Shown here in pieces: positions 1-11,145 of a stretch of DNA of 64,000 bases. Origin of the DNA: Hydractinia symbiolongicarpus (lineage: Eukaryota > Cnidaria > Hydrozoa > Anthoathecata > Hydractiniidae); NCBI RefSeq assembly GCF_029227915.1, contig NC_079877.1, forward strand, positions 11,035,351 through 11,099,350, in the 5' to 3' direction. A model generated the notes under the pieces. That model was not told the origin of the DNA, ran no database searches, and saw nothing but the letters and a program-made list of their open reading frames with translations. The translations under genes and the position numbers were made by a program. Numbering within the stretch: the first letter of the stretch is position 1; every line of letters starts with the position of its first letter.

Positions 1-99
1 AAAGGATGAATACTGAAGAAAAAATAAAAGAGAAATATATAGCTTTTATGAACTAGGTTATACGTAGGCATCAGCAAGAATGAGGTATAAAGGGGGTCA

Positions 100-326
100 A
101 TCATCATCATTATTCTCGGCTTACCGTCCGTTTTCCATTCTAGCATGGGTTAAACGGGGTATATTAATGACCCTCTTCCAATCTGATCTAGACTGTGTTA
201 GATCTAAACTCAACTTCCTCTGTATCAAGTCTGTCCTTATAACCTCCTGCCAAGTCTTTCTCGGTCTGCCTCTGGGCTTTGCCGTATGAACCATCAAGTC
301 TCTACACTTTCTTACCCAATTATCAA
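100..326 (-). mobile_element. LINE 3' end fragment
   Basis: On the minus strand this stretch encodes the extreme C-terminus of the reverse-transcriptase polyprotein seen at 18.3-21.0 kb, including the basic motif [14 protein letters not shown], and ends in a short ATG-repeat tail (read as ATC repeats near 101-110). Similarity stops near 326, so this is a 5'-truncated scrap. Open reading frames here are remnants and not a host gene. Confidence 0.9.
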
Positions 327-1100
327 TACGTATCAACAAAAACCTTTGTGTGAAGGGCAATATGAAAAGCAATTTTGACATATATGATGTCACACAGTGG
401 CCACTCCTATTTTTTGAAAAAAATGGCACTAGTATTTTTTGACCCAGACCACATTCTATCAAATCCAATCATTAAATTACCAAGGGACACAATGATCCCT
501 AGATATGGATATGGAGTTATTATAACCATAAAATAATGAAAAAACACAAAGCAATTGTGATTTTTGCCATTGTAAACTTCACATGTCGTGACAGGGTTAG
601 GGAAGCAAAAACATAGTTCCATTTAAGTCATGTACAATATCGTTTTTATAAAGAAATGTGGCAATATCTTATATAGCTTTGTACGCAAGTGTTTTGATGA
701 TACAGCGTTCAAATTAACAGATTGGGAGTCGCAAATTGCGAGTCATTTCCTTTTGTTCGCAAATCAAATTTACCTAATTCGCAGATGGAAACCTAACATT
801 TTAAAAAGATATGCTGCACTGCACATAAATTTTACTTTCAGTGTTTTAGACGTTCTTTGTTATTGCACCATGTCGCGTAACGATTATATAATTGAATCTT
901 TTGTTGTCACATACACATGCATGCTATTGTTTGTAAGCGTTACTTTATTATGACAGCTTCAATATATTTTTAAACAAATGGACATTTTACACCAACTGCT
1001 CTTGATACTTTTACCTAAATAGTAATTTAGGTATAAAAAATTTTTGTACCAAAATACTGAGATATTTTTATATTTGTAGTGTCGAGTCTGTTTATTTCAG
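327..1100. other. No gene recognised
   Basis: AT-rich sequence with only short chance open frames on either strand. I see no protein similarity, RNA gene or clear repeat. Confidence 0.5.
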
Positions 1101-1170
1101 AAAAAAATACGGCGAACTTGGCATTTTAGGAGGACGTATTTCGAAAGGACATGTTTTTGTCATTTTAGAA
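1101..1170 (+). other. Weak exon-like segment
   Basis: A polypyrimidine stretch ending TTTATTTCAG precedes 70 bases that end at GAA followed by GTAAGTACAG, a good donor. One frame is open across the segment and has a protein-like composition (YGELGILGGRISKGHVFVIL). I recognise no family and find no partner exon. It could be an isolated exon of a plus-strand gene, part of a repeat, or chance. Confidence 0.2.
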
Positions 1171-1901
1171 GTAAGTACAGAGAATGCTAAGCATCCTAAG
1201 TTTGAAACTACAGAGGGTTTTTCTCAGCATTTTAAAAAAATGCAGTGATTATCCCACATCTTTATTCAAAAATAATAATACCAAGTTCCTTTCACTACAT
1301 CAAATTGCGATCGTTTGGAGTGTAAACAACTTCATATTTTATTCTAAAATCACCAAAACACCCTTTGCAGCTTAAAAACAACTATATCTATCTAAACTAT
1401 AAAAGCTTAAATCTTGATGTATTTTTGTTCTAAAAACATGAAAATGAGGTTGTATGAAGAGCTTAAACAATGCCATATTTTTTTAACGTAAGCTTCATGC
1501 GTGAAAAAACTGAGAAAAAATTATCTTTGTGTGATCGTTTATGAGGAAATTCTGGAAAAAGATCATTTGTTTTTTATGTACATGGTAAATCTTGTGACAG
1601 TATATATTGTTTTTTTAACAATCAATAAATTGAAAGTGATCAACTTTCACTATATTTTATAAAAAAAAATCTTTTGAAACAACAAATATTAAATGGAAAG
1701 TCCAATAAAAACATAACATTCAAAATCTAAAAATGACCTGTCTATAGAGTTGCCTCTGATTAATATTTGCTATAGCTGCTTGACTTTCCCATAGGTTAGA
1801 AGGTAGTAAAAATTAACATGATTTTTTAAATGAGTAAGGGCAATGATACACAAAAAGTTTATTTATACAGATATAACAATTGTGTACATAAAAATACTTA
1901 C
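1171..1901. other. No gene recognised
   Basis: AT-rich with poly-A and poly-T tracts. Later exons of the minus-strand membrane-protein gene at 1902-2213 may lie here or beyond the window's left edge, but none could be assigned. Confidence 0.4.
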
Positions 1902-2213
1902 TTAGATTTACTAACAGCAACACTGCAAAAGTAAAATCTGAATCTCCATTTTCTGATTCTTTAATCCGAACTATCGTAATAATTGCAGCTCCAACAATGC
2001 TAACAAATGCAATCAGCAAAAAAGTGACTTCCATTGGCTCCAAATCAGCAACCAATCGAAACTACAAACACATATGCATATATAGCTAGTATTAAATTAA
2101 AGGGGATGACAAAAACATTTAAACTATTATATACATACCCTGCCATAATTGCCAATTGTCCCAACTCTTTGTCGGGGTTGAAGCTCAGGTGATTCTGTTT
2201 CAGATCTGTCCAT
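1902..2213 (-). CDS. Partial gene for a small membrane protein (first two coding exons)
   Basis: Two minus-strand exons join in frame. Exon 1 (2213-2139) starts at an ATG and encodes 25 residues beginning MDRSETESPELQPRQRVG, ending at a GTATGT donor. Exon 2 (2061-1902) follows a TTTGTAG acceptor in phase 0 and ends at a GTAAGT donor in phase 1. The product has a short polar N-terminus, then a hydrophobic segment of about 20 residues (EVTFLLIAFVSIVGAAIITI), a charged loop (RIKESENGDSD), and the beginning of a second hydrophobic segment (FTFAVLLLVNL). This suggests a small multi-pass membrane protein with its N-terminus in the cytosol. I do not recognise the family. The C-terminal exons were not found and may be outside the window. 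The matching phases and splice signals make chance unlikely, but the function is unknown. Confidence 0.55.
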
Positions 2214-3480
2214 GTTTTTTATCTTTTAGTAAAACCAAAAAATAAGTATACACAATCTGTTATATTTTATATAAACATGCTGGCGGAATTACAAAATTTC
2301 AGCATTTCAACATTTCAGTCAAATTCAAAATACCAATACAAACTAATTGAAAAATCAAGGCATAAAAAAGAATTCACCAGAGGTGGCAGGTGTATATGGC
2401 ATATACAGCTTAAATAAATAAATAGCTTGTTTTTTTTTTCATTTACAAACAGGCCAGGAAAGTGTTTTTAATTTGCAGGGCATTTCCAAATCTAGCTAGA
2501 CAGAACACTATTTACAACTTTGTAAAATCCTGTTTTGTTATCTTCAGAACAAACTATGGTGACGTATTGGATTTTTCTGAGCCTGTTTTGACAGTTTTAA
2601 ATGAAGTATGACAACACATTAGATAGGCTATTTTTAGTTAGTAGTGAAAACCAGGCTTAAAACAACTCTTAGCAAAAAAAATCAATAGGATAGTCAATCA
2701 CAGGTAAATATCTAGTTAGACGACTCATGGTAGACTAATTGCCATATGTAACCTAGTTTAGACATACAATCTTTAATGGCTTTTCACACAACACAAAAAA
2801 TCTTTGCTTAGAATGGATAGTTTATGTGACCATGATTTCAAAATTGTCATTCATGCCCCGATCTGTTCCACATTTTTGTTAAAATGAAATATATACCCTA
2901 ACTAGGTTACACGTCGCCTACTTAGGTGACAATACTAAGATATGCAATAATTTAATGAAGATTTTTGACTTGTATCCTGTTTTAACGACTTTTTAATCTT
3001 CATTGAAAATCACAATGTTTTCGGCTGCCATATTTATTGTTCAATTGAAGGAGACACTGCATAAATTTTTAACGAGAGGAAAAAAAGACAGAAAATTTTT
3101 TATATTTTGTACAACTGTTTGCGACTTTTTCACCACTTTTTGGAACTTGTCGCTTTGACATAATTGTCACTAAACACCTTTCACTGATCATGTCTGAAAA
3201 TATAATGTGATGATGACATAGTTACCCCTTTAAATTTAAAACTCTATTGTGGAGAGCGACAAGGAGCCCAATCTTTGGACATAAATTTGTCCAGTCTTAA
3301 ACTGGCCGGGCCAAAGACCCTGTTAGGCCCACCTTTTAGATTTTAAAGAAGGGATGTGCCACACTAGCTCTGTTGTTTGCAAGACCCAACAAACATTCTC
3401 AGGCATATTAAAACATCATATTTGGGTACTGTTGAATTGATCCGGCCAGTTTTTGGACACAGTAGAGTAAAAATTGTAGC
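2214..3480. other. Upstream region without a recognised gene
   Basis: This lies 5' of the membrane-protein gene and presumably holds its promoter, which I cannot delimit. Near 2895-2935 is a short run of CTAACTAGG/CCTACTTAGG motifs like those near 5165-5250 and 52120-52210. An open frame at 3377-3655 runs into the transposon terminus and is not a credible gene. Confidence 0.5.
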
Positions 3481-3482
3481 TA

Positions 3483-4438
3483 CAGTACTGGAAAAAGGTT
3501 GTTTAACATCGCGCTTCTACTTTCAAATTGTATCGAGAGGGCTTTGCGATGCATCCGTCTCGATGTCATTCTCGAAGCTATTGAGGCAATTAACAGTTTT
3601 TCATAATAGAACTATTTTAAAAATAAGAGTGTATTCAACAATGAAATATAATTAAATATAATTATACTTCCTTTGTGTTATATTTATTTAACTAATGCAT
3701 AACAATCTAGGGTATACAGTTAGCGTTAATCTTTCTTTTTTAGATCACATTTTAAAAATTTAAGAACTAAAAACGGCGATAGAAAAGCTTCGTTAGATCT
3801 CATTTTAAAAATTTAAGAACAAAGAACGGCGATAGAAAGTTTTTTTAGACCGCATTTTAAAAGCTTAAGAACGAAATGCAGCGATAGAAATGCTTTTTTA
3901 GATCAAAGTTAAAATGTTTATAAACAAAATGCGGCGATAGAAATGTTTTTTAAGATCACATTTTAAAAGTTTATAAACGAAAAGCAGCAATAGAAATGTT
4001 TTTTAAGATCGCATTTAAAAGTTTATAAACGAAAAGCAGCAATAGAAATGTTTTTTAAGATTGCATTTTAAAAGTTTATAAACGCAAAGCAGCGATAGAA
4101 ATGCTTTCTTAGATCGCGTTTTAAAAGTTTAAGAATAAAGAACGGCAAGAGAAAAGCTTCAATAGATCGCATTTTAAAAATTTAAGAACGAAGAACGGCA
4201 ATAGAAAAGTTTTTTTAAATCCCTTTTTGAAAGTTTAAGAACGAAAAGCGGCGACAAAAAAAGCTTCGTTAGAGATCGCATTTTCAAAGTTTAAGAACGA
4301 AAAGTAGCGTTTGAAAAAAAAATACGTTGAAAAAGTAATGCGCTAGAATTACTTTAATAAATACGAAAGTTAAAAATTTTCTTATAATATAACGCACGTT
4401 GCGCGCTCGATATGTTAAACAACCTTTTTCCAGTACTG
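3483..4438. mobile_element. TA-flanked inverted-repeat transposon (MITE, Tc1/mariner-like ends) with internal minisatellite
   Basis: The ends are a perfect inverted repeat of 27 bases starting CAGTACTGGAAAAAGG at 3483 and closing at 4438. Each end is directly flanked by TA (3481-3482 and 4439-4440), as expected for the TA target duplication of Tc1/mariner-type elements, whose tips often read CAGT. The 956 bp interior has no transposase-like open frame, so the element is non-autonomous. Most of it is an 11-unit tandem array (3739-4315). Related elements are at 32358-33192 and probably at 63296 onward. The superfamily is inferred from the tips and TA flanks only. Confidence 0.85.
3739..4315 (+). 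repeat. Minisatellite, about 11 units of roughly 53 bp
   Basis: Units follow the pattern AGATCGCATTTTAAAAGTTT, AAGAACGAAAAGCGGCGATA, GAAATGTTTTT, with many substitutions and small length changes between copies. The array lies wholly within the transposon at 3483-4438. The same unit appears in reverse orientation at 32683-32812 and in forward orientation from about 63708 to the window edge. Confidence 0.9.
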
Positions 4439-4440
4439 TA

Positions 4441-5409
4441 GCTAGGTAGTGGTAGAGCAGGTGTTACACATATAGCATTTATATACAGCTTGTTGTGGCT
4501 AAATTTTAAAAATAAAATGTTTATATATATTTATGAAGAATCGGAAAAATCTTATTCAACCACATTATTAGTTAGCTAGCTGTTAATTTCATTGGATGAG
4601 ATGTTTAGCCAGCTAGTGAGCTGGTAGCCAGCTAGCTAGCTAGCACGCTAAATATGGTTGAGTAGTTTCAATTTTTTTAAACACATGTATAAAACATAGT
4701 ATATATAAATTTTTGGCCTTTGATTTTCCAAGATAAGTTTCAATTTAGAGTTCCTTTTAAGATAAAGAGTCTAAAAATTTTATTGTTCTGCTTGTTTTCC
4801 ACAATTGTTCTAAGATTGGGCATGTAAGTCCATAGATTGGGCAGTCCAGTCTTAAGACTGGCCACCCATTAGTCACTGTCGGAAGATTGGCCTGGCCAGT
4901 CTTAAGACAGGGTGCATTCCAATATTGGGCAGAACAAGCATACGCATATTTTTCAGGATGTCAGGATTCGGAAATCTTTGCAACTCAACAGCTCACCAAC
5001 TCACACCTCACCAACTTACAACTATAACATTTACCAAACTCCTTGCTAATGTGCAATGCAAATAAAACGATAAATAATCAAAATTTGGTGCAAAGTAAAC
5101 ATATTTTATTTACATAAAATATGTAGTGTGAAACGCAATGATTTCAACGTATTTACAACAGTTAGTTTTGGTTCACCTAGTTAGATTGAAGGTCGCCTAA
5201 TTAAGCTACAACAAGTTGCCTAACTGAATTACTCGTCTAATTAGGTATTAACCTTGACTGATAGTGTGTTGTCGGCCACTCAAACACCCATACCTTAGAC
5301 TGCGTACAAAACAATTATATCCTCTTTCGCACGACGTCAGTTAAATAAGTTGCTATTACCTTTATCAATTTAACTAAATATAGCTAGCTCTAACTATTGT
5401 CGCCACATT
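4441..5409. other. No gene recognised; short simple and palindromic motifs
   Basis: Contains a run rich in AGCTAGCT motifs (about 4565-4650) and a cluster of CCTAGTTAG/GCCTAATTA motifs at about 5170-5250 resembling 52120-52210. No protein-like frame is visible. The final 150 bases may include the promoter of the small ORF at 5410. Confidence 0.5.
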
Positions 5410-5586
5410 ATGGGTCATCTGTCTTCCTCTTTCAGTGTTCACTTGGGAAAAGTGAGGACGCACACCACTCGTGATGCGATGGACAATGGTGCACGAAAAA
5501 ATTTCCAAGAAAGTGCAAATTTGTCTGCCGGCAATGAATCTTTAAGCGTTTCACAGAACCCAAAATCTCGATGTCCCATGTGCTAA
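5410..5586 (+). CDS. Candidate 58-residue protein with myristoylation-type N-terminus
   Basis: The ATG at 5410 has a good context (A at -3, G at +4) and opens a 58-codon frame ending TAA. The product begins MGHLSSSFSVHLGKVRTHTT; glycine at 2 and serine at 6 fit the N-myristoyltransferase consensus. It ends KSRCPMC, placing two cysteines at the tail. The middle is polar with many Ser, Asn and charged residues and no membrane segment. Less biased composition than the surrounding AT-rich DNA and the lipidation-type start favour a real gene. I recognise no family, and CLHC1 begins about 630 bases downstream on the same strand. It could also be one exon of a longer gene or chance. Confidence 0.4.
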   Translation: MGHLSSSFSVHLGKVRTHTTRDAMDNGARKNFQESANLSAGNESLSVSQNPKSRCPMC

Positions 5587-6219
5587 AATATAAAAGAGCA
5601 GCCTGTTGTTAATTGAATGACCGAGCCGCGATATTTAAAATGTAAACATTCGAAAGTTCAAAATGGTGGACACTTTCCTTTTTACAAGTCAGTCAATGTG
5701 CATTTGCCTACCATAGCCTGCAGAATAATTTTGGATAGGCAAATGTAAATATTTTTTTGTTAATATTTCCATAATCCAAACATTTCTCTTTTGTCTTTTC
5801 ACAGACATGTTTTCTAACTATGTTTTGACACTTCTCTTCCGCACTTTACATTTTTGGCACTAGCTACATATTTGAGGCAAGCATATACATGGTTTGTCAG
5901 TGAGTATCTCATATACAACAACAAGTGGTAAAGTAGAAAATCACACCATTGATAACAACTTTTATCCTCTTTTTATATCAGATATTATATACAAAAAAAT
6001 ATACCTGACATGGAAGGAGATATGAAAAAAAATTGACTTTTGACTAAATCAAAAGGTGAACTGTAGGAGCTTGGTCAACTATGTTAGTGTAAACAACAGT
6101 TATCTGGTTAAGTATGAGCTAAATTTACGCCAAAGATGTAAGTCCTATATATACCTAGTCCTATATATTTGCCATTGCATATTCCCTTGTTTTTAAAAAC
6201 AAGTTCCATTTATTTTAGA
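5587..6219. promoter_or_regulatory. 5' region of CLHC1
   Basis: Non-coding between the small ORF and the CLHC1 start. A typical 3' splice site (TTTATTTTAG, ending at 6218) sits two bases before the CLHC1 ATG, so a 5' untranslated exon probably lies somewhere in this stretch. No core promoter motif could be assigned. Confidence 0.4.
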
Positions 6220-8494
6220 ATGCATCAAGCCAAGTTGCCTCCCATATCTGCCAATCAAAATCCTTTCCAGGAAAAAGAACAGTTTAAAAGAAAAAAAAGA
6301 CTAAGCTTTGTCACTAAGCAGTTGATTAAAAGCACAAAGAAGGAAGTCTACCAACAATCTAAGTACAAATTTCAACAATTTTCAGGTTCAAGTATTTTTT
6401 CTGATATTGATTTGCAGTATGGCAGCTTTATAAAAGTACTAGAGTCTGCTGTGGAAAATTTTCGACCCAATATTCACAAAACGAATGAAAAGTATGGTAT
6501 TAGTGGTTCTTCAACTGCTGCAAACCTTAGAAGACGAAAGCTGGAGCTAGAAACTAAACTTATTTTGATACAAAAGGAAAATAAAATTCTAAAAAATGAG
6601 TTACGCAATATGGAAATTGAGGAAGAAGAAGAACAAGCTGAGAAAAAATCTCTCAAAAGCGTACCAACAACTAAAGAGAAATTAATACCATTTAAAATTG
6701 TCTCAAAGGTGAAGAAAGTTAATGATATGGATTTGTTAGATGTCGAGAAATTAAGAGATCTTTCAGAAGATTTAGAAAAACAAAAATTAGCTTTTTGTTT
6801 TTCTCTGGAAAATTATGGAGTATTAGAGGATAAATTTTTGCAACGGAAGAAAGTTTTGCTACAAAAGGAAGAAGACCAGGAGAAGGCAAAAGAAAGAAAT
6901 GTGGAACTAAAGGAAAAAATTGAAATTGTAAAGGAATTACTAAAGGTCAGGATATTTTTATGTCTATATATTGTGACTACCCGTGAAACCCTTAACACAA
7001 TAAACTAAAAAAAAGGGTAATTGTAACAAAACTGCTGCTTCACTCTAACTTATACAGTACTGCAAGCGAATATTTTTGCGTTGATTTAATTTTATGGGCT
7101 ATCATTTTGTTTTTTTTTAATTCAGAGAGTAAATATGGAAGCCATCAACATTGACGTGTTTTGCTTGATTTTCTACATCATACTTCAAAAATAAAAAATA
7201 AATAAAATAAACTGTACTTGTTGTTTGATTTTGTTTAGACAACTGTACTGTAATATAAGATGTAATGCAATATAAGGTTTAATTTCCTGGATCACCAAAC
7301 GCATATTTGTGCTGATTTTATTTTGCGAAAAAAACAAATCCCGTTAAGGTAGTTTCTCATGTTTTATTTTGTTGACATTTTTATAAATTTTTTACATCTA
7401 TCTATCTAGCTAGTATTCTACTTTATTATCTTTTTTGACCACAGGTTTTAGGAAAAATTCCTGATTCGTGTTCAAAAAGCACACACATCGCGAATGTTGT
7501 CTCCGATATGATCAAAGATTTCGGCGGGAGAACACAGGATGCTTTTCTTGATCCGATCAAAGAAGGACTTTTTGATAGTGATGAACCCAATGATCAAAAT
7601 TACACTCGTGATCTTGTAAAGTATGAAGATCAATTAAATTTCTTCTTTCAAAATAAAGATTATGCTCGCGCAGCACAACTGGCTGCGAATTCACCAAATG
7701 GCATGTTCAGAACTTATACCACCTTCTTAAAATTTAAAAATGTTAAATTAAAAGATGAAGTTTGTGATTCTCCAGCTATCTTGTTTTGTAAAGCTGTGAT
7801 GGGAACAAGTCATCATAAGGATATTTTATCAGCAAAACTTTCCCTTGAATTCATCAAATGTGCTTTAAATACACGAAATAATAGATTAGTGAGACATTGG
7901 ATGTGCAGCAAAAATTTAACTATATCGTCTCCTCTCGGCGATATTTTGTTTCAAAGTTGCAAATGCACTGAAAAATGTAGTTGTGGTCTAGTTTTGCTTG
8001 CATTGAATATCTATGTTAAATTGAAAACAGAAAGAAAAGTTGTTTTTTGTCACTTGAAGCTGAGAAATTTTTCCGCTGTCTTAAATTGTATTCACGAACT
8101 GAAATACACCTCCAGTGATTGTGTGGAATTATTCTCGAATCATCCAAGTGTTAGCATGTTTTATCTTTTATCAAAACCTAATGAAAAAAATATGAACATT
8201 TACATCACGTTACCTGTCACAATCAGTGTGTTATTGAAGAAGTTTATGTTGGAAGAAATTGTCGAAGTTTTGAGTCATGTTTACCAAGAAGGTTTAAATG
8301 GGAAAGATTTGTTGGCTTGTCTTTTGGAAGAAACATACCGAGATGAGATGAATGATGAAAAATGGATGGAGGTTTTAAATATATGCGAAACTCGTTGTAT
8401 TGATGGGTTGGTGGAAGAACTTCATGCTTGCTTAGTGACAAGAACTTGTTTGGGAAATGCAACGATTTTTTGCTTGAAAGATTACATTTCATGA
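6220..8494 (+). CDS. CLHC1: Clathrin heavy chain linker domain-containing protein 1 (CLHC1)
   Basis: Two exons, 6220-6945 and 7445-8494, join in phase 0 across a 499 bp GT-AG intron (AAAG/GTCAGG; CCACAG/GTTTTAGG) to give 591 residues. Human CLHC1 is about 586. The start is the ATG two bases after a TTTTAG acceptor; an upstream in-frame ATG at 6169 would lie inside that apparent intron. Residues 1-100 are basic and polar. Residues about 100-242 are rich in Lys, Glu and Leu and should form coiled coil. Exon 2 encodes about 350 residues of alpha-solenoid type, with YEDQLNFFFQNKDYARAAQL and NSPNGMFRTYTTFLKFKN resembling the clathrin heavy chain linker and proximal leg. The cellular role of this family is poorly known; membrane trafficking is only an inference from the clathrin-like fold. 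The intron contains short repeats but no terminal-repeat pair that I could match. Confidence 0.88.
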
Positions 8495-9106
8495 TATTTT
8501 ATATGTGTCTTGAATTTTGTTTGATTAAAACAATGTTAATGTTTTTTTTTTTATATTTTTTATATTTATTACTTACAAATTACTCTGTATTGTTTTTATA
8601 TTTGATTATCCTTTGTTAATCACCCGATGATTCTTGTTTGGCGCTTCTTCTACAGTGCAAATTATATCGTATTTGCACTCTGCGGAGTGCAATTATTTCT
8701 TAATTGCACTCTAGAATCTTAACTGCACTCTTTAAGGAGCGCTGATAATTTAAAAAATATATATGATGCTATAAATTCGAACTATAATAAAAAAGCCCAT
8801 AAAACCATAAGGTAATAAAAAGGTCATAAAACAACAAGGCTCATTAAATCTGAACAGGAGAAATAAAAACATTCGATATCGAAAAAAAATATATTTTCTA
8901 AAGCGCGTTTACTTGTCGTTTAAAATAATTACTGTTGCTTTTGGATTCATACTCATAAGTATTTATTTTCTCGCGTTTTATGATAAGTCAAAAAAAGATA
9001 TCTTTATAATGAATCGAACTAATTATCAGGTAATAAAAAATCAAAAAATTGAAATTGACATCCTGTGCTACTGTTACAATAATAGTTCATTGTGTGATTA
9101 GCTCGT
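8495..9106. other. 3' flank of CLHC1 with tandem hairpins
   Basis: Two small hairpins lie close together. AGTGCAAAT (8654-8662) pairs with ATTTGCACT (8671-8679), and GAGTGCAATTA (8685-8695) pairs with TAATTGCACTC (8701-8711). A further GCACTC follows near 8730. Open frames at 8428-8619 and 8913-9101 are short and AT-driven. The hairpins probably belong to a palindromic repeat. Confidence 0.5.
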
Positions 9107-9258
9107 AATCGAACGTTTACTCGTGCAATTGGAAATATTCGAACTCGTATTTTTTTGCTTTTTAAATTTATCCTCGTTCTAACGGACTCGAAAAATTAAA
9201 AGCAAAAAAAAAAAATACTGTTCGATTTTTTTCTAATTGCACTCGTAAACGTGCGATT
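9107..9258. repeat. Foldback element, about 150 bp
   Basis: The left arm begins AATCGAACGTTTACTCGTGC and the reverse complement of the right arm begins AATCGCACGTTTACGAGTGC; similarity continues through the inner part (TTTTTTTGCTTTTTAA against TTAAAAGCAAAAAAA). The whole sequence can fold into one long imperfect hairpin. It shares the TGCAATT/GCACTC motif with the hairpins at 8654-8711. It encodes nothing. Confidence 0.75.
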
Positions 9259-10740
9259 ACATATACAAATTAATTATGGTGCAACTTGATTTTCACGACA
9301 AAAAAAAAATTATTTTTGAGTGAATTTAATTTCGTGACAATATTTCCGTATATTGTCCAGGATCCAAGCTGCGCTGAAAAAACCTCACTATATTTCAACA
9401 TGAACGAAAAATCCATTTTGTAGAATATTCAATTTGTCCAATTAGAGATTTCAAGGGTTTTGCCAAATGAAAGAATCAATCCATTTTTTTTAAAAATTGC
9501 GTGAAAGAATTGCAACCTATCACACTCTTCGCAAGAAATTCAAATTCTACCAATTCAGGAATAAACGGATGTGATACAAGATTAAATTAGTCAATTTGAC
9601 AAATGGACCGTGTATTCTCTCTTTGAACGCAAACTTCGAATCCGACAAATTGAATTCGACAAAATGGATCGCGTATCCGCTTAAAATACTCATCTCGACC
9701 CCAGCAGTTTTTAATGTGTTAGAGAGTGCAGTTGAGAACCTAATAGACCTGTGAACGAAGTTGAGAGATACTATGATGTTAGATTTTTGTGCCGTGAATA
9801 TCTTGTATGACTATGGGTGATTTTACGTTCCAAACATTTCAAAACTCGCGAAATTCACAGTATTTAATCCACGCAAAAGTTAACTCGATAAGGGTATCGA
9901 CCCAATATCCTCTAAAAAAAATGACACATGACTTTTTGTCAGTCCCAAAGTAAACGATGCTAACTGTAAATTTTATAAATATAAATATAGCATACTAGCC
10001 GTAAACCTGTCGGAAGTACACAGGGAATTTCCCCGTCGTTACTCCAGCTGCCATCTTTGGCAAACAGACAGAAAGTTATGTAGTTATGTATTAGAATCAT
10101 AGTTCATATTTTTTTATTTATTTAATATTTATTTCTGATTCTAGTGATTATCTTGTGCAGTGCAATGCAATATGACGAATTTTTTTTTTTTTTTTTCGTT
10201 TATTAACAATACGGCAAAAATCGAAAATAATTAATCTTGTTATGGTACCATAAATAGTTCGGATTTTTAAAGGCAAGAATTTCGTTTCTAGAATGTTTGT
10301 TAATTTCACAAACCACCGGACTCCTGTGTTTTATTTTTAAAATGCTTTTCAGCAAGCGCTCTGTCAATTTATCAATATAGCAATTTTTTTAATTCTCTTC
10401 ATAATTTGCTAGTTAGCACTAACTATTAAGAACTAATAAAAGTAACTATATAATCTCAATCCGTTTCTTATAATCTTTACCTTGAGTAACTGAAATTTCG
10501 AATAAGTGAAAATTTTCTTATACTGATCTTATACCTGAGTTTTTTTATATCATTGTAATTTTTACAAGGATTATTAGTTTAGAACATGTTTTGCATCACA
10601 TCAAGGTTTATGTCGAAAATTAAATTTTATTATCTCTGAAATGAATCTTCTTGTAATAACTACCCGAGAAAGGGGTAAAAATCAAGTTGTTTTAAATTGG
10701 GAGATTAGCTACAGCTATTATTAAAGTGCTTTCGGATAAA
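9259..10740. other. No gene recognised
   Basis: AT-rich intergenic sequence with T homopolymers (about 10180-10197). I saw no coding exon, RNA gene or clear inverted repeat. Confidence 0.5.
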
Positions 10741-10814
10741 TGCAACATACGTTTCACCTTTATATTATAAGTGCGATGGATCCGAGGGGTCAATTGGTAC
10801 AGTTCTTATTTTTT

Positions 10815-11076
10815 TGTTACGCACTTTTTATTTTGCTACGTGCATTTTTTTGTTTGTTACGAAAACTTTTTATTTTGCTACGCGCATTTTGTTTTTTGTT
10901 ACGCGCATTTTATTTTTTGTTACGCACTTTTTATTTTGCTACGCGCATTTTATTTTTTGTTACGCGCATTCAATTTTGTTACGCACTTTTTATTTTGCTA
11001 CGCGCATTTTATGTTTTGTTACGCACATCTTTTTATTTGTTACGAAAAATTTTTATTTTGCTACGCAAGTTTTTTT
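10815..11076 (+). repeat. Short-unit minisatellite (TTTTATTTTGCTACGCGCAT-type)
   Basis: About eleven units of 20-26 bases, alternating TTTTGCTACGCGCA and TTTTGTTACGCAC. All three forward frames stay open through the array, which generates spurious ORFs of 126-172 codons. One of these reads on into the integrase remnant at 11146. Related units in reverse orientation occur at 13490-13655. Confidence 0.85.
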
Positions 11077-11145
11077 TATTTGGCAAATACTTTTTTCCCC
11101 AGCAGTTTTTCGGAATATCTTTTATTCGTATTTCTATTGTCGAAA

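Noticed and set aside
3377-3655. 92-codon plus-strand ORF
   Set aside because: It crosses the left tip of the inverted-repeat transposon at 3483 and has no coding character.
3739-4315. Regular ~53 bp repeats that could suggest a CRISPR array
   Set aside because: The whole unit repeats without unique spacers, lies inside a transposon, and the DNA is eukaryotic.
7055-7250. TACAGTACTG and CTGTACTGTA in the CLHC1 intron as a fourth TA transposon
   Set aside because: The bases inside the two motifs are not inverted copies of each other beyond the first few positions, so no terminal repeats are supported.
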